Shown: positions 1-12,329 of the stretch, one piece after another
Position numbering within the stretch: position 1 is the stretch's first letter
Layout: each line of letters opens with the position of its first letter
Assembly: GCA_043228905.1 (NCBI GenBank)
Contig: JBHGNT010000010.1
Location: forward strand, 19,282,001-19,346,000
Direction: 5' to 3'
From: Azolla caroliniana
Lineage: Eukaryota > Polypodiophyta
Length of the DNA: 64,000 bases
Program-made: the position numbers and the translations under genes
The notes under the pieces: model-generated
Told to the model about the DNA's origin: nothing
Seen by the model: the letters and a program-made list of their open reading frames with translations, nothing else
Database searches by the model: none

Positions 1-400
1 TGAAATTGTCCAACAAAACATGCTTATTCCTTCTTTCATAGTAACCTACCTATGTAGGTTCACACCCAATTTGTCCAACAAAACATGATTAATTGTTTTT
101 CGTGGTAACCTACCTATGTAGCTTCACACCCAAGATTATGTAATGTTAGTCTCTTCACATGCTTACTTATATTTCATGGTAACCTACCTATGTAGCGTCA
201 CACCCAAGATTATCTAATGTGAGTCTCTTCACATACTTCTTTTTCATGGTAATCTACCTATGAAGCGTCACACCCAAGATTATCTTAATGTTAGTCTTTT
301 TACATGCTTAATTCTTTTTCATGGTAACCTGCCGATGTAGCTTCACATACATGATTATCGTAATGTCAGTCTCTTCAAATGCAAAGGACATCTTCAAGAA
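1..400. repeat. Degenerate tandem array, unit about 65-75 bp, about 5 copies
   Basis: The motif taacctacctatgtag followed by a cacaccca-type segment recurs near positions 43, 107, 180, 249 and 325. Each is followed by a variable AT-rich spacer containing 'ttagtctcttcacatg'. The copies differ by substitutions and small indels, so the array is old. It begins at or before the window edge. No coding frame runs through it. Confidence 0.85.
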
Positions 401-1076
401 CTTATATGAATCCCCTCTTTTTTATTTACATTCTTGATGGGGAGCCTATAGAACCCAACACAACATTTTCGTAATACATATGGGTTGCATCAAATATCTA
501 CTTGGAGATAACACTTGAGAACTTCTCATTATGGTTTCTTACAGAAATAACTCATATTACCTTGATATCACAGTGGCAAAGCCACCATTCGTACTTGCAC
601 ATGACAGACCGTGAAACCTTTCAATCAAATAACTCATAGCTGTCTCATGAGGCACATGTGGAAAATGTTCAAAAGACCAGGTTTTTGTTTGTATTATCAT
701 GCTGTTTTAATATACACATCATGTTACAAAGAAAGAGAGAGAACACAGATAGTGGTGCCAATTGTTTGGAGATCGTGAGGTTGTGAGTTGGGTGCACTGA
801 TAGTGGCATGTAAGGTTGGGAGAAGTGATATATGGTGTAACAAAGATGTGTGGAAGTCATAGAAATCCAGGAAGGGATCTGTGAGCCCATGGCGTCGAGT
901 GCTGATATGATAGCCCAAGGTGTTTCTGAATCCTGGTTACCCAAATGTAATAGATTTTCCCGTGCTCTTGTTGGCTTATGACAAAGATAGGCCCCATTAC
1001 AAAAAACAAGTTGACTGTTAAAAGTTGAGGAGGGGTAATTGTGGAATTATGGAAAGATGAGGGACCATCTGGGATT
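401..1076. other. Intergenic sequence upstream of the PreP gene, no gene seen
   Basis: Only short open frames with low-complexity composition are present, overlapping on the minus strand. No motif or splice pattern supports a gene. The segment presumably contains the distal promoter of the PreP gene. Confidence 0.6.
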
Positions 1077-1086
1077 TATATAAAAG
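1077..1086 (+). promoter_or_regulatory. TATA-box-like element upstream of PreP
   Basis: A TATATAAAAG string lies about 450 bp before the proposed PreP start codon. A transcript starting 25-35 bp downstream would have a 5' leader of about 420 nt. That leader is rich in GA/CT and contains several short upstream ATG frames, for example the 13-codon frame starting near 1430. Assignment as the functional TATA box is inference. Confidence 0.35.
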
Positions 1087-1532
1087 TGGAGAAATGGAAG
1101 AGAGTCAAGACAGAGACTCCTTATTAATTTGATAAAAGGAAAGAGATAAATTGGAAAGACCAGACCATCTCTCTGTCCTTCTCACCCTCTCTATACACAT
1201 CGCTAGAGAGAGAGAGAAGAGCATGTGATGGAAACAGAGAAAACCACGAAGGAGTGAGAGTATGATAGAGAGAGTGGATAGAAAGCCTAGAAGGAGACGA
1301 TGTCTAGAGTGAGAAACACGTGATGGTCAAAGGTCCCCTGAGAGAGAGTGAATAAGATACTGAGAGACAGAGAGGAAGAAGAGGGGTTTCTTTCTTCTTC
1401 CTTTTCTTTTCTGTCACAGCAACAGAGAGATGGAAGCAATGAAACAGAATGACATATTTATCCTAAATTAATTCCTTTCTACTCTTCTGTACCAATTCTT
1501 CTTCTTCTTCTGCAATCTGTTCAATAGCTCCC

Positions 1533-4500
1533 ATGGAAGCTCTGCCATTGTTTTCTTCAGGTAAAAAGGGAAGTAATAATACTGTTGTGGAATTTTAGGG
1601 TTAATTAATAGTCACAATTTGCATTCTGTTTTTTACTGTGGGGTTTTATATTTAGTCTGAAATTTTAAAGAATCAAATGTCATGAATTGCAGACTTTGGT
1701 GGGAATTTTTTGGGCTTCTGGCATAGATTACTTTTAAGACTTTCCTGTGAAATGTTATGGTTTTTTCCTCACAAATGGAAGAAACTATTAGGATTATAAC
1801 CTACTGTTATAGATTGCTTTGACCTGAAATATTGAGGTTATTTCACATAACATAGGCTTGAGTGTTTAATTTTAGGGTCAAATTGTCACAGATCACATTT
1901 TCCAGTATGAAAATTTAGGTTGTTGCTATGAATTTTGTATGTTTTCCAAGGATCAACTAGATAGTGTTCATGCATGTATTGCCCATGTGAAGGGTTATTT
2001 TTGTGAGCTTGCAACTGTGGAGCTAGATAGTGATAGAGATATTTCTCATAACCACAAAGGTGGAGAAATTCATCTTTTGTGTCTCTGCCAACAGGTTAGG
2101 GATGGCCATGATACAGTCTATTCTTGACCTATGACTTTTAGTTAGTTATTTTATGTTTGTTGAATGTAATCTTGCAAGAAAATGCTGTTCATGAAGGTGC
2201 TTCCTTGTGTGTTGCAGAAGCAACCCCTGAACTTGTTCAACAACTTGGTTTTGAAAAAGTTCAAGGTGAATTCCTTGACGAATATAAATCAAATGCAATA
2301 CTCTATAAACACAAGAAAACTGGAGCAGAAGTGATGTCGGTTACGAATGAAGATGAAAATAAAGTTTTTGGAATTGTTTTCCGAACCCCGCCGTAAGTTT
2401 TGACCACCAATATCTAACTATTTTTTTTCTCCGAATGTTTATAACTTATGCTTTGATGATGATGTCAAGCAAATTTAACAATATTGATTAGAAATTAAAT
2501 TAGCTGTATGAGTGATGGATAGACAGCTTATTTTGGGTAACCTACATTACTTGGGTCGAGTTAACATATATTTTGAGTTACGTATATGTGAGCTAATGAC
2601 GAGTCTTGTATTCTTTTTTACTCTAAGCTTGTTATTCTGTAGGGCCATTCGTCTCACATTCCTTAAAAATAACTTTGTTGCAGGAAAGATTCTACTGGAA
2701 TCCCTCACATTCTTGAGCATAGTGTTCTGTGTGGTTCAAGAAAATATCCCCTCAAGGAGCCATTTGTTGAGCTTCTGAAGGGTAGTCTTCACACATTTTT
2801 GAATGCTTTCACGTATCCTGATCGAACATGTTATCCAGTGGCATCTACAAATACAAAGGTGCATTTCTATTTATGTTTGGACTGTTTTATAATAATATAT
2901 AAACTTGTGTTGAATCTTGACGTCATGCCATCGTGGAACAGGACTTTTACAATCTTGTTGATGTCTACTTGGATGCTGTTTTTTTCCCTAAATGTGTGGA
3001 TGATTTGCAAATATTTCAACAAGAGGGTTGGCACTATGAACTTAATGATCCCTCAGAAGAGGTCACTCTTAAAGGCATGTTCTATGTGCTCTAAATTTTA
3101 GGATGCAATAAACTGAAGCTCTTTGGTCAATCCAGACGACTTGTTAAAATTGTACTTGACAGAAGTTGACAACCTTATTTTGTTTCAACTAGGTGTGGTA
3201 TTCAATGAGATGAAAGGTGTTTATTCGCAACCAGATAATGTCCTTGGGCGTGTTACCCAGCAGGTGTGCTTGTCTATGACCTGATCTAGGCATATGGAAA
3301 CCTTCATCAATGCATGTATTTACATTATAATTTAGGAACATATGATAAACTTTGTATCTTATGAGATGTGTTATTGTCTTATACTGTAGGCTTTGTTTCC
3401 TGATAATACATATGGGGTCGATAGTGGAGGAGATCCAGAAGTTATTCCGAAACTTACGTTTAGTGAATTCCAGGTAATTCTGCTCATTTTTCCTCCACAG
3501 ATGTGTGTTATATTTATACTTATTATTCCTTGATGTTCTTGGTTCATACGTCTATAAACTTATCAGATGTTTTATTGTGAATAATAGGACTTCCACAGAA
3601 AGTTCTATCATCCAAGCAATGCTCGTATTTGGTTCTATGGAGATGATGATCCAAATCAACGGCTACGCCTGATAAGTGGTGCGTAAGTATTGCGATGAAC
3701 ATATTCCTACTTGTACTAGGTCATACGATCTATGCCATTACGTAATTTTTAGTATATTTAAAATGTGTTGATACAATGTACAGCATGCTAATCATTTAGG
3801 CGTCACACATTCACAATGCATTTGAAGTATCCAATGATGATGATTTGATTAGTATTTTTGGAATTTCAATATTTTCTTTACTGCTAATTTGTGAGGCTTG
3901 TTCTTCTTCTTTGTGCACCGTTTCTAATCAATGGATGTGTTGATTATCCATTTTTTCTGATCGTGTCTATCCTAAAGATCTTCTTGTGCTGATAAAAAAT
4001 TACAGCCTATTTGGATACTTTTGAAGCAAATGAATCATCAAAAGAATCAGAAATTCAGCCACAAAAGCTTTTCTCGGAACCTAAAAGAGTTGTAGAAAAG
4101 TATGCTGCTGGTGAATTAGGAGATTTGAAAAAGAAACACATGGTCTGTGTGAACTGGTTACTTACAGACACTCCCTTGGATATGGAAACCGAACTTGCTT
4201 TGGGATTTCTTGACCATCTAATGCTAGGGACACCAGCAGCACCTTTACGTAAAACATTGCTAGAGAGTGGCCTTGGGGAAGCTCTTGTTGGTGGTGGTAT
4301 GGATGATGATCTTCTTCAACCTCAATTCAGTGTGGGACTAAAAAATGTTGCTGAAGAGGATATCCCAAAGACTGAAGATCTCATTATTTCAAAGCTCAAA
4401 GAGCTCGTTGATGAAGGTTTTACTTCTGAGGCAGTTGAAGCTTCTATGAATACAATAGAATTTTCTTTGAGAGAGAATAACACTGGCTCCTTTCCACGCG

Positions 4501-7500
4501 GTTTGTCTCTCATGCTACGGTCCATGGTAAGTCTACTTGTAGTGTATCATTTACATTCTGTTTCATGGATTCCATTTTGTTTGTTTTTCTGAGATTTGAA
4601 CAAATGTCCAGGGTAAATGGCTTTATGGTCTGAGTCCATTTGAACCCTTGAGGTTTGCAAAGCCTTTGGAAGCATTGAAAGCAAAGATTGCTGCTGAAGG
4701 ATCCAAAGCTATCTTTTCTCCTTTGATTCAGAAGTTTCTGCTAGATAATCCTCATAAGGTCACTGTATTATTACAGGTATCTATATCCATTCGGCCTGTT
4801 TACATTGAGTTTATTATGTAGTTACACAATGAAACTTAATGTCTAGCTCCAATCTGTTTAGCCTGATTCAGAGAAGGGGGCGATTAATGAAGCTCAAGAG
4901 AAAGAGATGCTTAAAAAACTGAAAGATAGTTTGACAAAGGAGGACCTGGCAGAGCTAACCCGTGCAACTGAGGAATTACGCCTGAAACAGGAAACTCCTG
5001 ATACACCAGAAGCTCTTGCAACAGTACCAGGCTTGTCTTTGGATGATATACCAAAGGACCCTATCTTTATTCCCATAGATGTAAGTCACCTCCACCATTG
5101 CAGTGATAAACAATAGATGTTTTAAATATTTGGCATCTATTTTTTATTGATCTTGTGCATGTGTGGAACAGATTGGGGAAATCGAGGGTACAACTGTATT
5201 ACGACATGATCTATTTACAAATGATGTGCTATATGCCGAATTGGCTTTTGATATGAGCTCAATGGACTCTAAACTCCTTCCCCTTGTACCATTGTTTTGG
5301 TAAGGATAACACCCTAGCACAATCTTGAAGCCTATTTGGATGGATCTTTAAGAATTGTTTATGCTTTTTGCAGTCAGTCTGTAATGGAAATGGGAACCAA
5401 GGATGCAGACTTTGTTCAGTTAAATCAGTTAATAGGAAGAAAAACGGGTGGTATAAGTATTTTTCCTAGCATATCTTCGAGAAGGGGAAGGAAAGAGCCA
5501 TCTAGTCACATGATTATAAGGGGGAAAGCAATGGCTTCTCAGGTCCAAGAATTGTTTGACTTGGTAAGCATTTTATGACTTTTCTACATCAAGATTGTAT
5601 TATTCTCCACTTGAAATGAAAAAATAGGTGTGGTCTTTTAAATTGAATCATGAATTGAGAATCCTCGGCTAGTCAATAAATGTTCTCCAGTTTGAATGAG
5701 TGCACGAAGAGGGAAGTGACTGAGGAGAACTTATCTTCGTTGCTGAATTCCATCTCCGAACGTTTTCTTTACTTGCTCAAAAGTCATTTCAGTTGAAATT
5801 CCACTGCCATTGCTTCTATGATATGAAGTAAATGGGGAAAGTTGAAGCAGCTTTCTACTAATATTAGAGTCCGTTTGGGTGATCCATGGGCTGTATGCCT
5901 GGTAGTTGACTCGCTGTTTTGTAGTGAATGTATTTGGGTTCTTTGAATTGGGAGATGCCCACCTTTTCAGCCACCACTTTGGTCATAACTTTGATTGATA
6001 TTCCGTGAAGGGAGTTTCATAGTATGCTGATTGGGTTCTTTAGTCACAGGAAACAGATGGGAAGAGTCTTAAGACATGACAATTGTGGTGTGGCAGAATT
6101 CTGCCAGAATGTGTAGTCTTGGGTGGACCATTGTGCAATGACTGGACTCCCAATGGGAAATGCTGCTGCATTTTGGTCGCATTTACCAAATTCCGTTTTT
6201 GGTTGTTTTATGCCTTCTCTTGTCGTTTTTCTGGGTGCACTGTAAAATAAACAATGGGTTGTGAGAGGGTGAAGAAATGTGGTTGAACAACCAATCATCA
6301 AGTAAAATATCACAAGAAACATCCACTGTTGGTTCATGGAGCTGATGCAATTTCATGGAGGGTAACAAACTCTCAGTAATGGTGAGGTTCACTCAGTGCC
6401 AGTGAGTAGATCTGTCTCAACTAGCTTAATGACGGCACATTGGCACATTAGTGTAAGTAATTAGCGATTTATGCTCAATAATGTTAATTACTCCTTGGTC
6501 ATTACAAATGTGTTTCAGCTGTGTGTTCAAGATATCTCAATGCATATCTACATGTTCATTTTGTTAAATATATTATTTATCATTACTTAATAAAATACTT
6601 TTGAGTGATGCAGATGAGAATCCTGCTTCAAGATGTCCAATTTTCAGACCAACAACGTTTCAAGCAGTTTGTGTCTCAAAGCAAGGCTCGCATGGAGGTA
6701 TGGTAAATTCTTATGCAAATCTTGAATATAGTTAAGTATTTGTATTAAACTTTCATATCTAAGTTAATCCTGTCATGCAGAGTGCTTTGCGAGGACGTGG
6801 GCATAGTATTGCAGCATCGCGGATGGATGCCAAATTGAATGTTGCTGGCTGGGTATCTGAACAAATGGGTGGTCTAAGGTACATCTATGCATAATCATTT
6901 ATATGCATATGCATTTGTCTATATGCTATAGTAAGGACTGTCATGTTTTACCTGTGAAAACCGTTCCTTCTCTAAGTAGATTGTTGTATCGATATTTGGG
7001 TCTGTTTCTTCTGAAACCAACACTTTTTGGTTTTTGCAGCTACTTTGATTATCTACAGACACTGGAGAAACAGGTTGATAGTGATTGGGAAAGTGTTGCT
7101 GCATCACTTGAAAAAATACGTAATAGCTTCCTCTCAAGGAAAGGTGCATTGGTAAACCTGACTGCAGACAGTAAACTGATAACGAAGGCAGAATCCTACG
7201 TAGGTTCAATCCTCCAGGCATTTCCAAATTCTTTAACATCAGAAACAGGAACCTGGAACACATGTCTTGAACCTTTAAATGAAGGACTGATTGTACCAAC
7301 TCAGGTATCTTATGCTATGAGATTACCTTTTGCCATTAAAGAAAATTTTGATACTCATAGGGAATATGGGATGGGAGATTTACCATTTTACATACTTGTC
7401 CCAGGTGAATTATGTTGGAAAAGCGCTTGATTTATATAAAACTGGATATGAGTTGAATGGAAGTGCATATGTCATTTCGAAGTATATAAGTAATACCTGG

Positions 7501-8637
7501 CTATGGGATCGTGTGCGGGTTAGTGGCGGTGCCTATGGTGGTTTTTGTGATTTTGATTCACATTCAGGTTTATGTCTTTGCCTATCTCAATATGCTTATG
7601 GAGAAAACCCTCTGTCTGTCATTTGTTTCATGAAAATTTTCCACGTTCATTTGTCTAGGTGTAATGTCATTTCTTTCTTATCGGGATCCCAATTTGCTTG
7701 AGACTTTGAACATATACGACAAAACACCAGAATTCCTTCAGACTTTGGAACTAGATAGTGATTCTTTGCAAAAAGCAATAATTGGCACAATTGGAGACAT
7801 TGATTCGTACCAACTTCCAGATGCCAAAGGATACTCGAGGTATGGTTCTGCTATTTCTTTTAGTTCCTCTGCTGCGTAGTGGTTGTGTTATTTGTATCAG
7901 GAAAAGGTATGCCTGTATGTATAATAGAGAAAGCTTTGCGATCCTCTATTTGAAGCTTATTGGATTACCCAATGCTCTTTGTGTTTATTGAGAACATTGC
8001 TTTTTAGTTCTATATCTCAAGCAGTGAGATTCCTTAAACCAGTGTGAAAGTCAAGCTGAGTTGGTTGAAGTTTCGCTTTAGAGCTATTTTTTGAACAAAT
8101 GATGCTATTGCAGGGATTTTTATTTTGTTATTGATCAAATCATATATATGTGCTGTCAATAGCCAGTTTAATTGTTATATTTTTCATAGTTGATCATGGG
8201 ATATTGAAATAATATTTAGCGAATTGATCACTCTTTCCCTCAACAAAAGTGGCCTTCTGATATTTTTGGTTCATCTGATTTCGTTTTTATTCTGTCAGTA
8301 TGCTTCGCTACCTACTTGGGATTACGGAGGAAGAGCGGAAGCAGAGACGAGAAGAGATATTGTCCACAAGGTAAGAATAAGAATCCATTATCTGGAACTT
8401 CATAGTGTATTATTCTTGTTGCAAATCTTGTCTCTAGGTAGGGATTGAGTGAAGGAGAGTAGGAAGTAAAATGGAAGTTTGAACTTTGATTACAGGTTAA
8501 GTGATTTCAAAGCATTTGGTGATGTGTTGGAGGCTGCTAAAGCCAAGAGTGTGGTTGTTGCTGTCGCATCTGAGAATGATATTGAAGCTGCAAATAAAAC
8601 AAGCAATGGGCTTTTTAATGTTAGAAAAGCTTTGTAA
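1533..8637 (+). CDS. PREP: Presequence protease (PreP), M16C zinc metallopeptidase
   Basis: PreP degrades cleaved targeting peptides and other short unfolded peptides in mitochondria and plastids. Nineteen exons assemble with consistent phases: 1533-1560, 2218-2392, 2684-2858, 2942-3074, 3193-3263, 3390-3473, 3588-3678, 4006-4526, 4612-4776, 4862-5080, 5172-5299, 5374-5563, 6614-6697, 6781-6878, 7040-7304, 7405-7567, 7659-7839, 8299-8370, 8496-8637, giving 994 aa. The inverted zinc motif HILEH is at residues 76-80 (catalytic Glu79), with the third ligand Glu176 in NEMKG. Arg847 and Tyr853 in VRVSGGAYGG match the distal catalytic residues known in Arabidopsis PreP. The C-terminus VRKAL is family-like. 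Residue numbers track the mature Arabidopsis enzyme within one residue, so the model lacks the usual transit peptide of about 85 aa: exon 1 gives only nine codons before EATPEL. A stop lies in frame upstream of ATG 1533 with no other ATG between. Intron 4 is GC-AG. Confidence 0.93.
3075..3192 (+). other. GC-AG intron of PreP (intron 4)
   Basis: The exon ends CTTAAAG and is followed by GCATGT; the acceptor is ...CAACTAG. Only this junction joins Lys-Gly (phase 1) to GVVFNEMKG, which carries the zinc ligand Glu176. No GT donor nearby keeps the frame, so a GC donor is required unless the base is a sequencing error. Confidence 0.8.
5564..6613 (+). other. Long PreP intron 12 (1050 bp), no inserted gene recognised
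   Basis: This is the longest intron of the PreP gene; most of the others are between about 75 and 660 bp. It holds only short open frames and no tandem repeat. An old insertion could explain its size, but no terminal repeats were recognised. Confidence 0.6.
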
Positions 8638-9942
8638 AGAAACGCTCCAAGAAACAATACAATTACTACACTATAGAAGCCCCTAATCAAAGAAGCAGTC
8701 CATATTTTTTTACATTGTTTGAACTTCATGCGGATTCTATGCTGCTGTGATTCTTTGTCCATTGGAAATAGTTATGTATATCCTTGAGGCTCCTATGAAT
8801 GAGTTTTTGGACGTCAGAGTGGATTGTGTTCAGTTCTGCTAACAAATGAGTGAAGTGGTCATATACACTGGATTTCGTCATTCACTAGTCCTATAATTTA
8901 TTCAAAAATTTAAATTGTGATTCCTTTATTTTGCTCAAAATCTGAACTTCATTCAGAATTCATTATAGTTCAGTATTTTTGGTTTTTAAACATATCTTTA
9001 AAGATTATGGCCACATGTGGGGAAAAGATGCGGATGTGATTCGATAAGAAATGAATGTGCACTAACGATCAAGAGACATGATAGTCTGCATAAACATCTT
9101 GTTTACCAAATAATTCTAATCAAATATTGAATATATTGTTTTTAGGGCATACTTGTGATCCGAGGCTGAACAATGTTCTTTATTGAAGCGTGTAAGGGGA
9201 ACCTATACGGTCCATATTCCTTGGTATATGACCTAAGAATTCAACTGTAGTGTGAAAATCAATTCAGAATGCAACCAGAGAATACATGTTGAAGCACGAT
9301 GTGTTAGTATTTTTAGGAGAATTTTGATGTTATAAAATAGTTTTACTTCAGATTCATGAGTTTACATATACTTGTGTGTTTGAATCAATGGAAAAGTTGC
9401 TGGTTTTGGCTGGCTTGATTGATGGGTTGCCTATGTGTTCATTATAAAGAACTTGCAACCTAGACCTGAGTTGTAATTTTGCTTCCCCATTGTTTTTTCC
9501 AAATGTCTAATAGGAGCTACATAAAGCTGATTAGGTATGACCAATAAGAAAGGCCAGTCATTTCTTGCGATCTCCTAGGCAGCTATATAACTCAAGAAAC
9601 TATCCATAACTAGCCAAGTTATGGTGAACATGTTGGCTGATGTGCCTATCGATGATATAGCATCATGAAAATATGATTAATGTTTGTCTAAAATAATAGT
9701 TGTAAAAATATGTGTAAGTCACCTCCAACCAAAACTTACACACACACATACATACATACATATATTATTATATACATATATACATACATACATACATACA
9801 TACATGATACATACTCTTTAAGGGGAGTTGGGCGGCTCAAATACTTACGTTATATTTGGTAACAATGGATTGCAGCACAACTATCAACATAATGATTATT
9901 AATAAAGAAATCAAATGAGAGATCAGTAGTACTCTGTTCCCC

Positions 9943-9991
<49 letters not shown>

Positions 9992-10160
9992 AGGTTCTTC
10001 CTCTTGGGACTTGGAGTATGGAAGAAGAAGGTGGGATGGGACGTTTACATGTTCCTCCTGTTCCCGCTTCATTCAACAAGAAGGAGAAGGAGGAGAAGGA
10101 GAAGGAGGAGGAGGAGGTGGAGGTGGAGAAGAAGAAGAAGAAGCACAGAGAAAGCCAAGG
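8638..10160. other. PreP-HVA22 intergenic region with microsatellites
   Basis: The PreP 3' flank is AT-rich. An ACAT/ATAC-rich microsatellite spans about 9736-9806 and a CT dinucleotide run spans about 9946-9989. A GAA/GGA-rich purine tract at about 10079-10145 runs up to the HVA22 start codon and is probably its 5' leader. In the HVA22 frame this tract stays open back to an ATG at 10011, so a longer N-terminus is formally possible. HVA22 proteins normally start close to the conserved domain. Confidence 0.6.
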
Positions 10161-11874
10161 ATGGGCATCTTCTGGACCATGGCCTGTCATCTCCATACGC
10201 TAGCTGGGTAGGTGCCATCTCTAGCATTCCCTGTGTCTATTCTTGGGTCTTCCTTTCTATGCTTTCCTTCCTAACCATTTCACTCTGTTTTTGGTGCCTC
10301 TCATCATAGTCCCCTTGTCATGCTCCTCTATCCTCTGTAAGTGTAAACACAACCCATCTTTAATAAGAATAAAAAAGCAATATCTGGTTTATATATTTGC
10401 ATTATTTTCTTCTTCTGCTGCTTTTATTTAATAATTTCAAGTATTCTTACTCCCTGGTTATGAATGTATTCATATGGCAGATATGCATCAATAAAGGCGA
10501 TTGAAAGTGAGTCTAAAGTTGATGATCAACAGTGGTTGACTTATTGGATCATCTACTCTTCTCTCACCTTCCTGGAGTTTGTGGCAGCTCCAGTCTTTAC
10601 TTGGTAAGCATCTCCATATATCTATGTATATATACAGACTATTCATGTACTTAATTAAGACATCAAAGATTTCCCAAAGAAGAAGCTCCACAACAAATTT
10701 GCCATACATTTGTAAACTCTCCCCTAATGCATCAAACAAGATGATATCGACATTATCCACTACATCTGATGAATTGAGCTTATGGGTTTGGGAACGGATC
10801 TTTTGGGAAATCCATGTTATCTCCATTAAAGAGCTGTAATACCTAGCTATGTCCGTTGCTTGGATTAGGTCGGGTACCATTCCTATACCCATACATGTTA
10901 TGGGGGAAAACTCTAAACTACCGAAACAAGTTTCATTATTTCCCTGAATGTCCTTGGTTAACCTCATCCTCATTTTGTTGTTCTTCTTACATTTGTAAGT
11001 TAATCTTGCATTATGAGGCTTTGTGGCAGCCTCTAAGGTGATCTGTTTGTGAAAAGCCAGGGCTGTCTGGAGAAAGAATGCATAAATTAGGGGATTTCAG
11101 AGCGCTATTTCTTCATTTGGTTTTTATTGAGGTTTTGTCTACTTCATGTGCTTACTATGAAGTCTTTCAAGTCTAAACAATGAACCACCACATTGTATTA
11201 CAAAAACACAAACTCAAGAATGTGTTCTGTTATCCAAAAGAAAATCATATCTGGGTAAGGATTTGTCACATTGAATTTTGTTTCTTGCCCTTATATATTT
11301 AACAGGATTCCTCTCTGGAGCTCAATAAAGCTTGTTTGTGCATGCTGGTTGGCACTTCCTCCGTTCCGAGGTGCCCATTATGCCTATGATTGTGTCATCC
11401 GAGGACGATTCCTCAAGCATGAGAGAGTTTTTGAGAATAGCCTCAATGCTTCGCAACACAAATTCCTCAATTTGCTTAGCCCTCAGACTAGACAGTCTTT
11501 GGAGCACTATATCAAAGAGCATGGTACCAATGCCCTTGATAATGTGATTGCTGTGGTAATATCTCATTATTCGTCATCAGTGTTTTTATTATTTCATATA
11601 TTACAATTACATGCTCATATTAATTTAATACACTCATATCAAAGAAGTGGTCTCCTTATTTTTGCCAATCATTGCTCTCGTTTGTCATTTTTTGTATAGA
11701 TTTAGAATACCACGCACACTACAATGTAACAACTGTTGACATATTACTCGTGCATATACATGGTCTGTTTTTAATTTATCACGGTAAAAATCTTGCTTCC
11801 CTTATTCTAAAAGTGTCCTTCCTCAACTTTTGCTGCAGGCTACCAAGGAGACATACAAAAACCCATTTGCATAG
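10161..11874 (+). CDS. HVA22-like protein (TB2/DP1/HVA22 family)
   Basis: HVA22/REEP-type proteins are ER membrane proteins with hairpin segments that shape tubular ER; barley HVA22 is ABA-induced. Five exons (10161-10207, 10310-10336, 10481-10603, 11306-11555, 11839-11874) join with consistent phases to 160 aa, a normal length. The TB2/DP1/HVA22 domain covers roughly residues 16-90: GPLVMLLYPLYASIKAIES, then DDQQWLTYWIIYSSLTFLE (second hydrophobic hairpin) and IKLVCACWLALPPFRGAHY (third hydrophobic stretch). The C-terminal third is charged and probably cytosolic. Exon 2 is a 27-bp microexon. The start was chosen at MGIFW because the family begins MG-like just before the domain. A CT run and a purine-rich leader precede it. 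It converges on CBP20 across about 2.7 kb of repeat-rich DNA. Confidence 0.93.
10310..10336 (+). other. 27-bp microexon of the HVA22 gene
   Basis: This exon encodes PLVMLLYP plus parts of flanking codons. It is bounded by ...catcatAG and GTAAGTG. It links exon 1 (phase 2, ...LAG) to exon 3 (YASIKAIES) and supplies the invariant YPLYAS core. Skipping removes exactly nine residues in frame. Confidence 0.88.
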
Positions 11875-12329
11875 GATCTTATGTGATATCTTCATCATTG
11901 TTTTTGCTTTACTCAAGTCTTTTTGGTTCTTGAAGTTTATCTTTAAGATATCTCACGTAGATTAGCCATTTTGTATAGCAAATTTTCCAAATGTAGTGTG
12001 CTCATAACTGTTATTCACTTTGTAATCATTTTTTCCTCGACGTTTATCTGTAATGTTTGGCATACATATATATTTCTATGCCTTTTTTGACAGCAAATGA
12101 TCTCAATGCACATTGCATAATGGTATGCAAAAAGTATACGTTTGATTTAAGCTGTGTATGCCCTTAATCACTTCGAAAAATTGGGTATGTTAGCCTCATT
12201 CTGAATTGAGGTGCAATCAGCTCATTAATTCATGTTCATACAGTATGAGATGTGCAATATATACTATGGTTTCTTTCATTGCTAAAACACAACATTTGTA
12301 CATGGCACACGAAGAAATGAACAAAATGT
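11875..12329. other. HVA22 3' flank, no gene seen
   Basis: AT-rich sequence following the HVA22 stop codon presumably contains its 3' UTR. No coding frame or repeat structure is evident until the array at about 12330. Confidence 0.5.

Noticed and set aside
1-400. CRISPR-like regular repeats
   Set aside because: Units are diverged, spacing varies and there are no unique spacers or cas genes; this is a plant minisatellite. The same reasoning applies to 33147-33405.
1430-1471. Short ATG frame as the PreP start
   Set aside because: It stops after 13 codons and is not in frame with the exon; treated as a possible upstream ORF in the leader.
2512-2778. Hydrophobic 88-codon frame across the PreP intron 2/exon 3 border
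   Set aside because: It is out of frame with the protease exon that carries HILEH and has no family support.
10488-10973. 161-codon minus-strand frame opposite HVA22
   Set aside because: It is the antisense of a well-supported HVA22 exon and intron, with no motifs.
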